A stretch of 64,000 nucleotides of DNA from Zonotrichia leucophrys gambelii (lineage: Eukaryota > Chordata > Aves > Passeriformes > Passerellidae). The DNA is taken from the NCBI RefSeq assembly GCF_028769735.1, contig NC_088195.1:1-64000 (forward strand). Direction: 5' to 3'. Made by a program: the position numbers and the translations under genes. The notes beneath the pieces are model-generated. The model ran no database searches. It was not told the DNA's origin and worked only from the letters and a program-made list of their open reading frames with translations. This document shows, piece after piece, positions 6,745 through 30,837 of the stretch (within the stretch, counting starts at the first letter, position 1; the number at the start of each line of letters is the position of its first letter).

Positions 6745-9166
6745 AGAAGTTTTCCTTCTGCTTTATTGTTGTACAATATCCGGAATGCGCTGGCCTCATC
6801 ATGTCATCCCATGCCAAGCACAGAAAAACTGGATTAATGGGGCTGAATCCTGGCAGGTAGCACTGAAACCGGTAGGAATTGGTGTGGGACATCAAGCACT
6901 AAAGCCATACAAGAGCTGCAGCTGGTACTAAATTGTTTACAGCTATTTTCTATAGAAGGAAAAGTTGTGAGATATAAAAGGAGATGACAATTTTACATAG
7001 CAAAATGTACCAATAAACCTGCAGGACAAGTACTTTATCACGGTACTGTTTTGACAGGACTTAATGGTTTTTATACCATGTTTGCTGAACATTTGGTTTT
7101 TGAACGGGGGATCAAGGACTTCCAATGAGCAATTGCATTCATTTTCTAGAAGAGTAGCATGTTTGTGAGTAAAACCTGCGTGACACCCCTGAAAGCCAAG
7201 CAAGAACCTGGTTTAGACAGTGCAAAATCAACAGGCCATGAACTGGAATTTGTTTTTAATGTCTATATAAAAAATAATGAGCGATTTACAGGTCTCTCTC
7301 TAGTCAGAACCTCAGAAGTCTGTATAAAGGTGCTGTACAATATATAAACATTTACACCCAGTACATCCATACATTGCGTAGCATTCCAAGGCCACATGGC
7401 TAAGTCTGATACAGGAAGTACAGATACAAGGTCTATGGAAGGAGAAACCACACACAGGTAAGACATTATCAGGTCACATGAACATTTAGAAAAATAGAGG
7501 AGTTGATGGCAGGGAAATAATTTCAGTGGGACTAATTAATCTGGAATTAAAGGACTGGATTTTTCACTATACTCAGTGGTCAGGCCAAGTGCACACAGCT
7601 CAACATCAACCAACCTCTGGGGAAGAACACAGGGCAATATCTACACAGGCTACTTCAGAGTATTAAATATTTCACAGTCATATTCCACCCAGGGAGTATT
7701 TGTACGTGTCATGCTACATAGCAACCCTGGTGTTGAGCAGGTGAGCACAGTTCAGAGCTGCTTTAAAGCCTTTTGAATTCCCAAAGTCTTTGTTTAAAAG
7801 CTGTTTGAGCACTCAGCTGTACTCATGAAAAATTTCACTCAGAACTGCCTCACTGTGCTTTGTTAGCCTTCAAAAACATTTAATGTTTCAAAGCCAAAAT
7901 GAGATATTCACTTGCAAAGAGCAAATCATGTTTGTATTTTAAGTAAAGCTCAATGATTTACTCTTCTTTCTCCAGCAAAGGGCCTTCTTTCACCAATTTT
8001 CTCCAGTCGTTAAAAATCTGAGATGACAGGAAATAATCACTAGAACTGCAAATAAAATAAACCCCTTCCATTTCTATTGTTCTTACAGCTAAAAGACTGA
8101 TGTGTCGGTAGGTTCTGGCGGTAACATCCCTCTTTAAAACATCTCTGCCAACCCAAACCATAGGTGGTGTGTCTCCTGTATCCTGTTTGTCACCAACGCT
8201 CCTTGATCACACATTCATAGTAAATAGGGGAGAGTTCTAAAATATACAGGCAAGACCTTCACTGAAAAAGCTGCTCTGTCCTAAGGTCGGTTCTTACCTC
8301 TATAGAGGAGAAAAAAACCCAATTCCTAACTAGCATTAAATAATTAAAGATGGGACTTCAGTATGAACTCCACACTGAGGCTGAGGGTGTCATGGTGCCA
8401 CAAGTGAAACCAAAGGAATTGTGTTATTTAACAGAACCCAGAATTTTCTTTCTTCTCACGGATGTTTGCAACCCAAATCCCTGTGAATCAAGGAACTAAA
8501 GTGATTCTGCTGTGTCAGAAAAAGCAAAATTACAAAATTGTGTCAAATACATATACCAGGGTTTTGTATTAGGTATAAAAATTGCAGGAAACATATGAAC
8601 TGAGCAGCATCAGCAGCTCATTTGCTGTCCTGGAACTGATAGAACCAACTCACCTGTGTTCTCCCTGACCCAGCAAGAACACGTGGGTTTTCCTGATGTA
8701 AACATGCAACCCGCTCTAGAGAAAACACCGAAACCTGCCTTGTCGCTGACTGGAACCCATGTGGGAAGGGTTAGGTTGACTGGATTCAGTAGATAGCTTG
8801 GCACAACAACAGGAAGTGAGCCAGGATCACATTGGCAATAGAGGCATTAAATAACTTTGTTCAGAGTTCACAATACTCGGGTAAGCTGCAGCAGTGCAAC
8901 ACTGGGAGCAGCAGACATGACCTGCAAAGGGACATGGGGACAGCAGCTCAGGAAGAGTTTCCACTGAAGCAATCTGAAAGTCCTTCATGGAGCTTAGATA
9001 ATTTACGAACAAATCAAATACTTCCCCCCAACAACCAGTTTCTGAGGAAGGAAAAAAAAAAAAAAGAGACAACTGTGTGAGAAAAACCAATGCTTTAAAT
9101 TACCCTTACTGGAAAATTATCAAAACATGTTTGTTCTCAAAAAAAACACCAGTGTCTCTCAGTCAG
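6745..9166 (-). other. MAGI3: Probable MAGI3 3' untranslated region
   Basis: This 2.4 kb stretch downstream of the stop has no coding frame and no dispersed repeat that I recognise. The left limit is set about 20 bases past the AATAAA on the minus strand at 6762-6767. Its length is plausible for a MAGI3 3' UTR. The reading frames seen on either strand are short and match nothing. An earlier cleavage site cannot be excluded. Confidence 0.6.
6762..6767 (-). promoter_or_regulatory. Candidate poly(A) signal of MAGI3
   Basis: The plus strand reads TTTATT, so the minus strand reads AATAAA. I found no other AATAAA on this strand between here and the stop codon. Leftward of it the sequence becomes G-rich and repeat-derived, which fits the transcript ending here. 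Confidence 0.5.
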
Positions 9167-10230
9167 TCACACCCGTTTTCCAGGCACCCCTGCTGCTGGG
9201 GTGCCCCTACTGCCACTGGGGACCCTCCACGGCCCGGGAGTTATCAGTATTTTCCTTACTGGAGAATTCTTCTTGGGTTGGGAAGTTCCATCTTTGGTTT
9301 CATTAGGCAGCTCCATGTGTCTCTCTCCATGGCGTCTGTTCAGCATAAGAGCTTCCTGTGTTTCCACCCTCCTTTGTTTCTCCATGGAAAGCAGTGGGAT
9401 ATTGGAAAGGCTGGAGGTTTTGAATCTGCTGGAACTTGTGTCTCCAGAGCTGGACTTGGTTAATAAATCATCCTCAGAGGCATTTCTCCTGGAGTCCCTA
9501 AAGGGAAGGTTATTCCCACCAAACAATGGATAGTGTTGGTCTGCAGAACACCCTTCTGTCTTTCCTGGGGTCTTCTGCTTCATTTCTTTCCTGGTGACTT
9601 CTGGTTTACCATTCCCACCTTTCAACTGCTCAACAGAACAGGATGTTTGGATCCTTCCCACTGTTTCTGTGCTTCCTGGCTTGCCATGATGCCTTTGGGG
9701 ACTTGCTGACCTTCCTCGATTTCCATGGGAAGACTCCTTTTTGTCACTATTCTTCATCCCTTTTCCTGTGGTTTTACTCTCACTCCTGGAACTGTCAGAT
9801 TTACATGAGACATTGTTTTTCTCAGGATCCCCTTTCCCAGGGCTGTGGAATCCCATGTGAGGGTATCCTTCAGCAGCCTCTGACTTTGCTGGACTGGCAG
9901 ATCTGCCCCTTCTGGTCCCTGCTTCTGAACTACGTTGAGTGATTCCAAACCCAGGGCTCGAGGGACATTCCCATCTGTTCTTTGTTCTCTGGGGAGAAGA
10001 CTGAGGCTTCCTCTCACACAGGTTTTCAGTTAAAGTGCTTATCTTGTCAGGCACAGTGAGTTCTGCTTGTTCCAGTTCCTCAGACAGCTGAACTCTGGTT
10101 GAAGCTTCTCCTGGTACTGCTAAATAACACATTTCAGATGGGAAAGCAGAATGGGAAGATGAAGATAATAATGGTGACTGTTCTTCATATATTACATTTG
10201 ATGAAGCAGGATTGTAGCTATCCCAATCAC
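9167..10230 (-). CDS. MAGI3: MAGI3 exon 21: disordered C-terminal tail and stop
   Basis: The last coding exon has 1064 bp and encodes residues 996-1348, with TGA at 9167-9169. It starts DWDSYNPASSNVIYEEQSP and is rich in Ser, Lys, Arg and Pro with no folded-domain pattern. RGRSASP occurs twice (RGRSASPAKS, RGRSASPQR). The end has PGPWRVPSG at 1326-1334 and the last residues are GKRV. Similar RSASPQR and PGPWKVP motifs exist in MAGI1 as I recall, so they look like conserved short motifs. The acceptor is tgcttccag. Confidence 0.93.
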
Positions 10231-11968
10231 CTGGAAGCAAATGGCAAGAGATTTGGTTAAACACACAAAAATTAACCATTGGCAAACTACTGAGTTTAAT
10301 TCAAAAAACATGATGGAGCAGCATACTTTCAAAGCTTTATTTAGCCAGCCTTCTGTATTGTGCTGTTCTACAACAATCCTGAGGATGTGATTTTAGAAAA
10401 AAATATCTAGTACTCAGAATGCTAGATCCCTGCAGGACTGACACGGTCTTGAATCAAAACAATTTTCAAGCCTACAAAGCAAAATTTCAAATTAAAAAGT
10501 CCCTGACCTACACTATTTAATAAAAAACTAGAACTGTTATGCCTCAAGAAATCTGAAACAGTGAAAAGTTGGGGTTATTCATAGCTTTGCACTTTAAAAA
10601 TAGGAAGAGATGAAACAAGACATGCAGATTTACCAAGTCTTTAAGGAAAAACCAAGAAAAGCACTGAAAGCCCTTAATGTTGCTCAGGTTTCACGTAGGG
10701 ACACAGACTGGAAGGAGCCAAACCTGAAGGAGGAAGAGAAAAAGCCCAGAAGTACATACCAAAAAAAAATCACAGAGTACAGCAAGCAAGACTTCAATCA
10801 GAAATGTGGGATTAACAGCAAGGCAAGAGGCCATAAACCCTTCCCCACTCCACCATTTCCTTCACCTATCCCAGGCCCCACTCTAGACAGAGGGCTGGCC
10901 TGGACATGCTCCAGAGGTTCCCTTTTGTCTGATTCTGTTTCTACCTCAAGCTCAGGGAATTTCTGTGACTGGCCAGCAGTGATGTTCAGGACCCTTTTCT
11001 AGCTCTCGAGAGGAAAGCAATTGAGACGGTTCTGAGCAGATTTTACCCTTTGAGTGAATGCCAGTAAGTAATGCCAGTGACTGAACACACAAAGTATTTG
11101 GTAGCTCAAACTGTGTGTTTGGGATTTTGAAAGGATAAGCTTGGCATTGGTCACTGTGACTGAAAAACTCCTTACCAGAAAAAGTGACCCTACAATTTAG
11201 GAAGTTTAGCCATCAGCACCTTGGTGTCAGCATCGGGGCTTACAAAGAATAAGGAAGTTATATGTTCTTTGCTTTAAAATGCTGCTGCTGCCACTGCCAC
11301 AAGTCTCTGACACAAGCCTTGGGACTGCGTCAGACACAAAGCCACCAGTTCTGAACTCTGTGGGTCCTGCAAACATTTGCTCTGCTGTCCTTCCTGGGTT
11401 TTTAGGGTTGGGTTTTTTTTTGGCCTACAAAGCTGTGGTTTCCTTTTGTAGACACAGAAATCACCTTGAATCAAACTTTGGAGAGTAAAGTTAGCCCTTT
11501 CCTACTTCCTGAAGTTTTGACTTTGAAAAACAAAGCATTTCATAACTTAGAAGGCTAAAACCAGAAGTAAATACGTACAGAAACAAACTTTTAACAATAC
11601 TGTAGCATGGAGAATTTTCATTTAAATTAAAAGGCAATCAGGGTTAATCACCATATTTTTATAGAAAAATTTGATTAGTTTGGACAGAGCTGAGAAGCTA
11701 ATTAGAAATATGAAATAATTTCAGATTGTGCAATACTCCTACGTACTGTCATGTGTTAATTTTACCCCAAATATACCTTGTATTTGAAAATAGATATTTT
11801 ATTTTTCCATTTTTATATTTTAATTTTCAATTTAATTCAATAATAAATGCACAGCTATCACAAAGGCAACTGCCAACTACTGCAGTGAACAAGCAGCAGA
11901 ATCTCCTCATCCCACTTTACTTCCCTGCCTTGCACCCTCAAAACCAAAAAGCCCTTGAGACAACATAC
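10231..11968 (-). other. MAGI3 intron 20
   Basis: This 1.7 kb intron has proper GT-AG ends. I see no repeat of note and no alternative short-isoform exon. A plus-strand frame at 10610-11002 has no family resemblance. Confidence 0.6.
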
Positions 11969-12107
11969 TGTGATCTGGTATCAGTCCAGTCCCTGGTCTC
12001 AGCAGCAGCAAAACTTTATTTCCTCCAGCCTGAATCAGCTCAATGGCTCGTGTGTGAGTGATTCCTTGGGTAGGCTCTCCATTAATTTCCACAATTTGGT
12101 CACCAAC
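11969..12107 (-). CDS. MAGI3: MAGI3 exon 20: second half of PDZ5
   Basis: The exon has 139 bp and encodes residues 949-994 plus one base of S995. The peptide runs [46 protein letters not shown]. The acceptor is gtttcctcag and the donor gtatgt. In human MAGI3 a short isoform ends soon after this point through an alternative exon; I did not find a counterpart of that exon (CPYVKPEQH) in the next intron. Confidence 0.95.
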
Positions 12108-14944
<2,837 letters not shown>

Positions 14945-15065
14945 CTGGGAATGACGGCTGCCAACACCTGAAGCAGCATCCAACTGTGCCATGTGCTTGT
15001 GCTCAGGCCAGGACAGCCGGTAACTATTAGAAACTTCTTTTCCAGCTTCACCTTCTGTAGCTCCC
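14945..15065 (-). CDS. MAGI3: MAGI3 exon 18: PDZ4-PDZ5 linker, second part
   Basis: The exon has 121 bp and encodes residues 861-900: [20 protein letters not shown] then [20 protein letters not shown]. Among nearby acceptors I chose ctttccgtag, because it keeps the frame (split codon R860) and aligns residue by residue with the recalled human segment (SYRHSW, HKHLAQ, GSRHNQ). The donor is gtacaa. It ends in phase 0. Confidence 0.9.
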
Positions 15066-15155
15066 CTACGGAAAGGTGAAAGGACGTGAATGTTGCCTTC
15101 ACATTAATCCCTCTGGCCAAGCTTTTCCCACCATTCCCAGCCACTTTTTCCCAAC

Positions 15156-15249
15156 CTGTCAGGGTTGATCGGTGCCAATCCCAGTGGTCGGTGCTGTGGA
15201 GCTGGGCTCTGCCTGGCTGAGTTTGTTCCTGATGGAGGACCACGTTGCT
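15156..15249 (-). CDS. MAGI3: MAGI3 exon 17: PDZ4-PDZ5 linker, first part
   Basis: The exon has 94 bp and encodes residues 830-859 plus split ends. The peptide is [20 protein letters not shown] then [10 protein letters not shown], a disordered Ser/Pro/Gln-rich linker. The [13 protein letters not shown] segment is diagnostic for MAGI3 among the paralogues as I recall them. The acceptor is ggattctag and the donor gttggg. Only a 90 bp intron separates it from exon 18. Confidence 0.92.
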
Positions 15250-20581
<5,332 letters not shown>

Positions 20582-20767
20582 CCCCAGGAGGAGGTTTGGT
20601 CTTGGAGGTGAGGATAACAAAGCCAAATCCTTCGTTCTCCTTTCGCTGCAGACGGACGTCGTAGACCTCCGGGCATGGCTGGTTGGCAAAGTCGACACGG
20701 TTCAGCCGAGGAGAGCCGTTCTGTGTCAGGACAGGCTGCGGCTCCTCCTCCTCTGCCTGCTTTTCCC
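20582..20767 (-). CDS. MAGI3: MAGI3 exon 15: linker and first half of PDZ4
   Basis: The exon has 186 bp and encodes residues 706-766. The acidic start [17 protein letters not shown] leads to [13 protein letters not shown] and then PDZ4 from about 739 ([20 protein letters not shown]), with GFGF at 751-754. The acceptor is ccctgcaag and the donor gtaagt; the split codon completes as V767 (PPPGVIPHK across the junction). The linker is the least conserved part against recalled human sequence. Confidence 0.95.
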
Positions 20768-23343
<2,576 letters not shown>

Positions 23344-23435
23344 AGGCTGATCTGGTCCGTCCCCACCAAGCACCCGGAAACCAAAGCCTGACTCTTGTTT
23401 TCTCAGGAAAACATCTAAATCTCTTGTGTTTGGAG
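23344..23435 (-). CDS. MAGI3: MAGI3 exon 13: first part of PDZ3
   Basis: The exon has 92 bp and encodes residues 611-640. The peptide is [14 protein letters not shown] then [16 protein letters not shown], with the PDZ3 carboxylate-binding loop GFGF at 626-629. The acceptor is tttttcttag and the donor gtaagt. It ends in phase 0 before [10 protein letters not shown] of the next exon. Confidence 0.95.
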
Positions 23436-23945
23436 CTAAGAAAAAGAAAAACAGTATTTCAAAACATGTAAGGAGCTATCCTGGATATTGAGGAGTTCTT
23501 GAAGGATTATGCTTTGGTGGTACACTCTGAGTCTTCTAGTGACAAAACACAGCAACCAGAAGTACAGTGATATTCTCTTTCCAAAATAGTAACATTAATT
23601 TTCAAAGCAGAAATCTCTACTACATCTGTGCAGCAGACCAGGATAAAAGCCACTCTGTAACACAACTCAGAACTACTTTTATAAGCAGGTCTGCTGCAGT
23701 TTACTTCAGAACCACCCTTGACATTATTTCTGCAATTAATTGTTTTACTGAAAATACGGCTGAAACATAACTTTATCCTTTTTGTTTTTCTGATTGCTGT
23801 TTGAATGATGCATTACTTGAAACGTTTTATCCACAGCAGGTTAACAAACTTAGCAACAAAGTCTCAGTAGTTTTACTGCACATGCAACAAGAGAAAAAAA
23901 TTCCCTCATAACACAGTATTTTCAAGATTAGGATGATGTACTTAC
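23436..23945 (-). other. MAGI3 intron 12
   Basis: This is a 510 bp intron. Nothing else is seen. Confidence 0.6.
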
Positions 23946-24099
23946 GTTTGTCCTCGTAAATTGTCTTAGACTTCAGGTAGACTTCAGACGGGTCCAGTTT
24001 AGGAGAGCCTGGTCGCACAGCAGAGGGCGGGAAGGGCATCGGCTGCGGAATGGTATCGCTGACAGCTTCCAAACTCCCGGAACTGTCCTGCCTGTCCTT
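23946..24099 (-). CDS. MAGI3: MAGI3 exon 12: PDZ2-PDZ3 linker
   Basis: The exon has 154 bp, phase 0 in and phase 1 out, and encodes residues 559-609. The peptide runs from [20 protein letters not shown] through [20 protein letters not shown] to [12 protein letters not shown]. It is proline-rich and looks disordered until it nears PDZ3. The acceptor is gctgtttcag and the donor gtaagt. It aligns with the recalled human segment ([12 protein letters not shown]) with one residue fewer at the exon 11/12 junction. Confidence 0.94.
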
Positions 24100-25839
24100 C
24101 TGAAACAGCCCACAGATGCAAAATCCACATTAAATAAAGGCATGACTACACTTGTGTGTGAAAAGACAATGAACATCATGCAGAAGAAATAGACAGGAAG
24201 AAAGGAACAAAATTACAGCTTTTCCAGTGGATATGTCTGACCAGAGTATTAAGTCTTCCTCACTTGTACATGAGTTTCTACTGGAGACTAGCATTGGAAA
24301 GAGTTTGAAGTGACTGAGTTTTAAGGTCACTCAGAGAGGAGTGAAGATGGGCAGATGCTGGTAGTTACCAACACATAGGATGAAGTGGGTCAAAAGGACT
24401 GATCATGTTTGAAGAAGACACCGAATCCTTGTCAGGTGCCTGCCTGGCTGTGGGCCACAATCCAGCACCAAAGGCACACGTACTCCTCACCAGCACTGCC
24501 TCCTGTCCTTTGCCAAGCTCCTCCCCACAAGCACCAGGGGTGCTCCTAGCATGAGCTGTTTGCTGGAGCAATATACAACGGGGCAGGAGGACACACCTGG
24601 GCAGCGTGAGGTATTAACAACTTGCCTTTTTCGTCTTTTCATGATCTGACAGCTGCAACTCTCCTGTTCATGAGGCAAGGACCCACATGTGGTCCCTCAT
24701 CTAAATCCCCAATCAATTATGCAACAAAATAACTCTAAATATTTCTTCTGCGCTGAAATCCAGCCTGGAAAGCTGGCACGTGGCAGTGCATGCCAAACCA
24801 CAGCAGGAGCAGAACAGATGTAGATCTGCCCTTTCACCAAGAGCAGAAGAAACTGCCCAGAGCCATTCAGCAGTTTGACACTTCTTGTATGTTTATAAAC
24901 ACAAGAACTTGCCCTTTTTAAGTGAATTATTTTGCCACACTGCTTAATGCCACTGAGCATCAAGCACTCTGTGGGTTGTTGCTGCTGTATGTGTGCTGGA
25001 ATAGAATGCCAGTACCCAAGTCCAAACTATTTTTAGCACATTGCCATGGGATCCATGCTGACAGGACCAGGGCCCTCCAACTGCAGGGATTTCTGCTCCG
25101 ATTTATTCAGTGCGGGCAGGTGGATGCTTGCAAGGAACTGAATCTGAAGATCTTATTGAGCACAGTCATCTTTGAGCATGCTGAACATGTGTGCTTGCAT
25201 CATTCCACTGCTGGGACGCAACTAAGGTTGCACTCAAACAGCAGGATAAAGATAGAAAGAGAAGTTACAGCTATGTTCTGGTAATGGGGTTTTCATAAAT
25301 TGCCCTGATTTGCTCTGTACAAGAAGCATTTATAAAGAAGTATCTGTGTTCGACCAGTCCAATTTACAACAGAAACCTTCATAATAAACAGAAGCATTAA
25401 TATCAGCATTATTAAATCAGAGACTGTTCTATTAAGACCAAGGATTCTTTACTGAGCTAATACATATTAACAATGTCCTGACAGATCAAAATTCCAAGAG
25501 CAATGAGTATTGAGCTAGGAATGTACAGCTCCATAGACTTGCTGAAAATATGGATCCAAAGATCAGCATTTCCAAAAGAGAGCACTAACCAGTCCATTAA
25601 TTCTATGCGAGGACTGAGAAGAATCAAAGGATCATAAACTTCCTTTAGGAATGAAAAAAACAGATACTGTATTTTGTTTCCCTTTTAATGGGTACTCTAA
25701 CTTAGACGAAGAATTTTTGCCTACCAAGCAGATGTGGTTTTGCTAAACCATCTTGCAGGTTATCACAGGTACTAAAATCCAGAGTAAATGAGATTACAAA
25801 GCAGGTCAGAAACAAGTTAAATACATCACCAATACTCAC
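24100..25839 (-). other. MAGI3 intron 11
   Basis: This 1.7 kb intron lies upstream of exon 12. No repeat or gene is recognised. Confidence 0.6.
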
Positions 25840-25871
25840 TCCTTTGGCAGCTTTAGTAGGGGAGGGTGGAC
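25840..25871 (-). CDS. MAGI3: MAGI3 exon 11: 32 bp microexon
   Basis: The exon encodes residues 549-558, PPSPTKAAKG, joining the last base of exon 10 (phase 1) to exon 12 (phase 0). The acceptor is ttcttcag and the donor gtgagt. It matches the PPSPTK segment recalled after PDZ2 in human MAGI3. Its length is not a multiple of three, so skipping it would shift the frame; it should be constitutive unless paired with another choice. It is too short for an ordinary reading-frame search. Confidence 0.88.
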
Positions 25872-26889
25872 CTGAAGAAAACAGAAAGTAACTTTAATAG
25901 CAGATTACAAAAAGTTTCAACAACATTTCAGCAATATAATCAGCTGCCCCTGGGGTAAAAATAATAGCAGCTGATACACTGTGCTTTTAAATGGCAAAGT
26001 TACCAAAACCACCACTTTAGAGAAGTCTCAATTAGAACGGAAAGCTTTACAACAATGAAGAATATCCATTTCTCCTTCTGCTGGAAGCTGGTCAGCCAAG
26101 TCACCCCTCAGTTCATGGGATAAGGAGACTTATGAATTTGTCTGAAGGAATTTCACTTGCCACACAGAAATCTAATTATTTCCTTAGCTGATTAAGGAAC
26201 AGTAGTATTTATACAGAAAAAGATCCAGAGATTTTTGCAAATAGCAGTGGCCGAAGTCAGGGTTACAATAAAGCCTGAAGGGACACTGAACGGCCATGAG
26301 CTGCCCCATAATTCATTCAGATTCAGCTTCCTTTGAAAGACGGACACTGTCTACTACAGTTTCTGGGGAGAAGATGCATTCTGGTCTGTGACTGACAATC
26401 AAGGAAGGGGTATGAATATGCAAAGGAAAACAGAATTTTTTCTGCTATTCCCAGTGATCAGCACCACCTCTTCACTAATGCTTCTTCCCATCTCGTGCAA
26501 TCCCCTGTTCTTTACAAACACAACTACTAGAATATATTTGAAGAACCGCACAAATCTCAGTCCATCATATGCTTTGCATTACACTGGAGACCACATGTTT
26601 GCTTTAGCACTCCCCAGAGACTTGGAAGAGACAGTGCATAAACATATCACCATATAATTGTTGAGGGAAAAAGACCCAAAGAAAAACCTAACTAAAACTT
26701 CAAACAAAACCCCAGCAACATGCTCTCACCCTAAATAGTGAGGGGTATAAATCAAACTTAGAACATAATAGCTCAGAGATAGAATGAACTGCTGCTTAGC
26801 TGTCAAGACTGGACACAATTTAGATATCACACTAAAATAGGACTGTTAAAAACGTATAACCAATATGACAACTGCAATTTTGTCTGTAC
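25872..26889 (-). other. MAGI3 intron 10
   Basis: This is a 1.0 kb intron between the PDZ2 exon and the 32 bp microexon. Nothing else is recognised. Confidence 0.6.
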
Positions 26890-27489
26890 CTCCTCTTAAG
26901 ATAAGCAGAGGCACCTCTGCTCCGACTGGAAACTGCTTGAGCACCTCCACCACCTGCAAGTGGGTCAAGCTCTGCACATTCTGATGGCAAATCTCCTTGA
27001 TGACATCCCCTTTCTGTAGGCCTTGGCACCACTGGCTGTCCAAAATCATCTTCACCTTCTGGCCTGTGGGACTGTCTGCAATGGCAAACCCAAAGCCTTT
27101 AGGCCCTTTGATCAGAGGGATGGTGACCAGCTCTGGCTGAGAGCCTCCTGAGGAGGCAAAGGAGACCCTTTGCTCTGCTGAATCCACAGAAGGGCCGTTC
27201 AGGCGACCGTTGACCAACACTTTCCCATTCTGGTCCAACATGACTGTTGCCGCTACTAAATCTTGGCTGGACACGGAAGCATCTCCCTTGGCCACCGGCG
27301 GACCATTAATGACAGGCGTGGCTGTCACTATATCCACCACGGGGTCTTCATTGTCATCAGGAAGAGGGTACCCACGACACAAAGTCATGTTCACATACTG
27401 ATTGATGGGAATGAGCTGAAACATCTGGACAACATCTGCATGGGTATGGCCAAGGACACAGCTTCCATTTATGTCCACGATGACGTCAC
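26890..27489 (-). CDS. MAGI3: MAGI3 exon 10: end of PDZ1, linker, whole PDZ2
   Basis: This 600 bp exon encodes residues 349-547. It completes PDZ1 ([20 protein letters not shown] and onward to [10 protein letters not shown]), passes a variable linker and encodes all of PDZ2 from about 467, with GFGF at 479-482, ending PLLILRGG. In MAGI3, PDZ2 is the domain reported to bind the PTEN C-terminus (established knowledge). The acceptor is ttgtaacag and the donor gtacag. The frame stays open a short way past the donor, but that tail matches nothing. Confidence 0.95.
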
Positions 27490-28867
27490 CTGTTACAAAA
27501 GAAATTTTGACGGTGTCAAAAACAGAAGCGAAACCTTCCACAAAAGCCTACCTTGCAGAAATCACAGTGCTGTCTTCAAATTAATAACTTAATAACAACT
27601 TAATAACTAGTGTCTGGGATATTACCTCATGGCTAATATTGTCAAAAAGCATTTCCTCCTTGCATTTATTCTATTTCATCTCAGGACACAGTGTGCTAAA
27701 TATATAAAGTTTAATCTGCAGCAGATTTAAAAAATGATACTGTACAGCCACGGGAGATGAAGCAGAGCACGCACACTACAGCAAGCAGATGTCTTCCACT
27801 TTAATTCATATTGCAGAGCATCCTAAACCCAATGCAGAATAAATCGGATTTTTTCGGCCTCGTGTTTATTTTAGGTCTGGCTGAACTTAAGCTAGGATTG
27901 TGCACACACACATACTCTTACACTGCTGCCACACGTGGCTAAGAATACATTTTCAAAATGAACTTATGTGGGCCTCAGATCCCAAAACCTTGTTTCATGT
28001 CTTCATAATTTTGATGTGAAACTCTGCATGTGAGGTACAATATGTCCTGCAAACTGTCCTATCCCTTTAATGCCCAGGCATCAGTAAAACAGGATCTCCC
28101 TTATTCCATGAATTACAATCAGAATAGCTGCATGTCTTTTCCATTCCAACAGTTCTGCAGGACTGTTTACATTTTTGCAAAGGTGGAAAATGAACCACAT
28201 ACAAACAAGTTCAAACAATACATCAGCAACAAAACAGGAAATTGTTCCATTTTGTAAGTTAATAGTATTTATCATTCAAAGTATGAGTTCTTTTACTCAT
28301 TTGCTCAAGAGTAAGTGTTTATGTTATAGGCAAAGAAGCATTTCACCTTTTCTAATATGCAAACCAGAGGTTATGGTAAGGTTACAGGTAACTTAATTAC
28401 ACATGTAATAACCATGAAAAAATGCATAAGTCCTCATGGGTTGCTCATCCCTCTTCTCTCCTCCCTTGTCCAGCTCACACAACTTTGCTTCCTTACTCCT
28501 GCTGTGGGCCTTTTGCAGCTTTAATAATCGGTGTCATGGTTTCTGGCAGCAACAAGGCAAAACAGACTAGGATTCAAACACATTATTTTTACTTCGCTTA
28601 CAGAGAAACCATTCTATGAATAAACATGAAGATAAGTGTCTTTGGTAAAGCAGAAGTACTGAAATCTTCAGAAGGGCCCTTAAAGTCAATTTTTATCTAG
28701 AATGCTGCTTCTTTTCCTTTTCAGCCACTGCTCTGCACAGATCTTTCACAAATATGAAAATATTTTATTTAGTGAGGATGTGTATGGAGTCCTCCAACCT
28801 CCTGTGCCTCAAGCTGTGTTCTCCAAAGCACCCCAGGAAGTAGAAGTTTACAGAAATAACACTTGAC
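27490..28867 (-). other. MAGI3 intron 9
   Basis: This 1.4 kb intron interrupts PDZ1. No repeat or gene is recognised. Confidence 0.6.
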
Positions 28868-29056
28868 CTGGAGCAATTCTTCCATCTTGCGCAGCGGGTC
28901 CATCTTGTAACACGTTCTTCACCTGAAGAAACTCATCAGGCCTGTCCCCTCCGATGATTGTGAAGCCAAATCCCATAGTACTTTTTTTCAGGGATGTCCT
29001 TATGAGTGCTCCAGTAAGCTGGGATGGATCTCGAGTGAAGAGAGACCTTCCCGGTC
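28868..29056 (-). CDS. MAGI3: MAGI3 exon 9: first half of PDZ1
   Basis: The exon has 189 bp and encodes residues 286-347 plus split glycines. After a linker ([15 protein letters not shown]) it reads into PDZ1, with the carboxylate-binding loop as GFGF at 313-316 and then [21 protein letters not shown] domains bind short C-terminal peptides of partner proteins. The acceptor is attctaaag and the donor gtcaag. Confidence 0.94.
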
Positions 29057-30779
<1,723 letters not shown>

Positions 30780-30837
30780 TCAACGTAATATGTCCCATAT
30801 TGAGGGTCTTCTATTTTCTCCCATCCATAAGGAAGTT
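30780..30837 (-). CDS. MAGI3: MAGI3 exon 7: first half of WW2
   Basis: The exon has 58 bp and encodes residues 235-252 plus split E234 and D253. The peptide [18 protein letters not shown] holds the first tryptophan (W239) and the aromatic strand of WW2. The acceptor is tgattgcag and the donor gtaagt. It is the second shortest coding exon here. Its break inside the conserved DH dipeptide mirrors the break in WW1, consistent with the two WW domains arising by duplication. Confidence 0.95.

Noticed and set aside
9643..9942. Plus-strand frame of 99 codons
   Set aside because: It is the antisense shadow of MAGI3 exon 21.
11907..11968. Read-through of exon 20 as an alternative short C-terminus
   Set aside because: The read-through peptide does not resemble the known MAGI3 short-isoform ending and follows a proper donor; no support beyond an open frame.
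26846..26889. Extension of MAGI3 exon 10 into [13 protein letters not shown]
   Set aside because: It lies past a good gtacag donor and has no counterpart in MAGI proteins; splicing to the PPSPTK microexon restores the known sequence.
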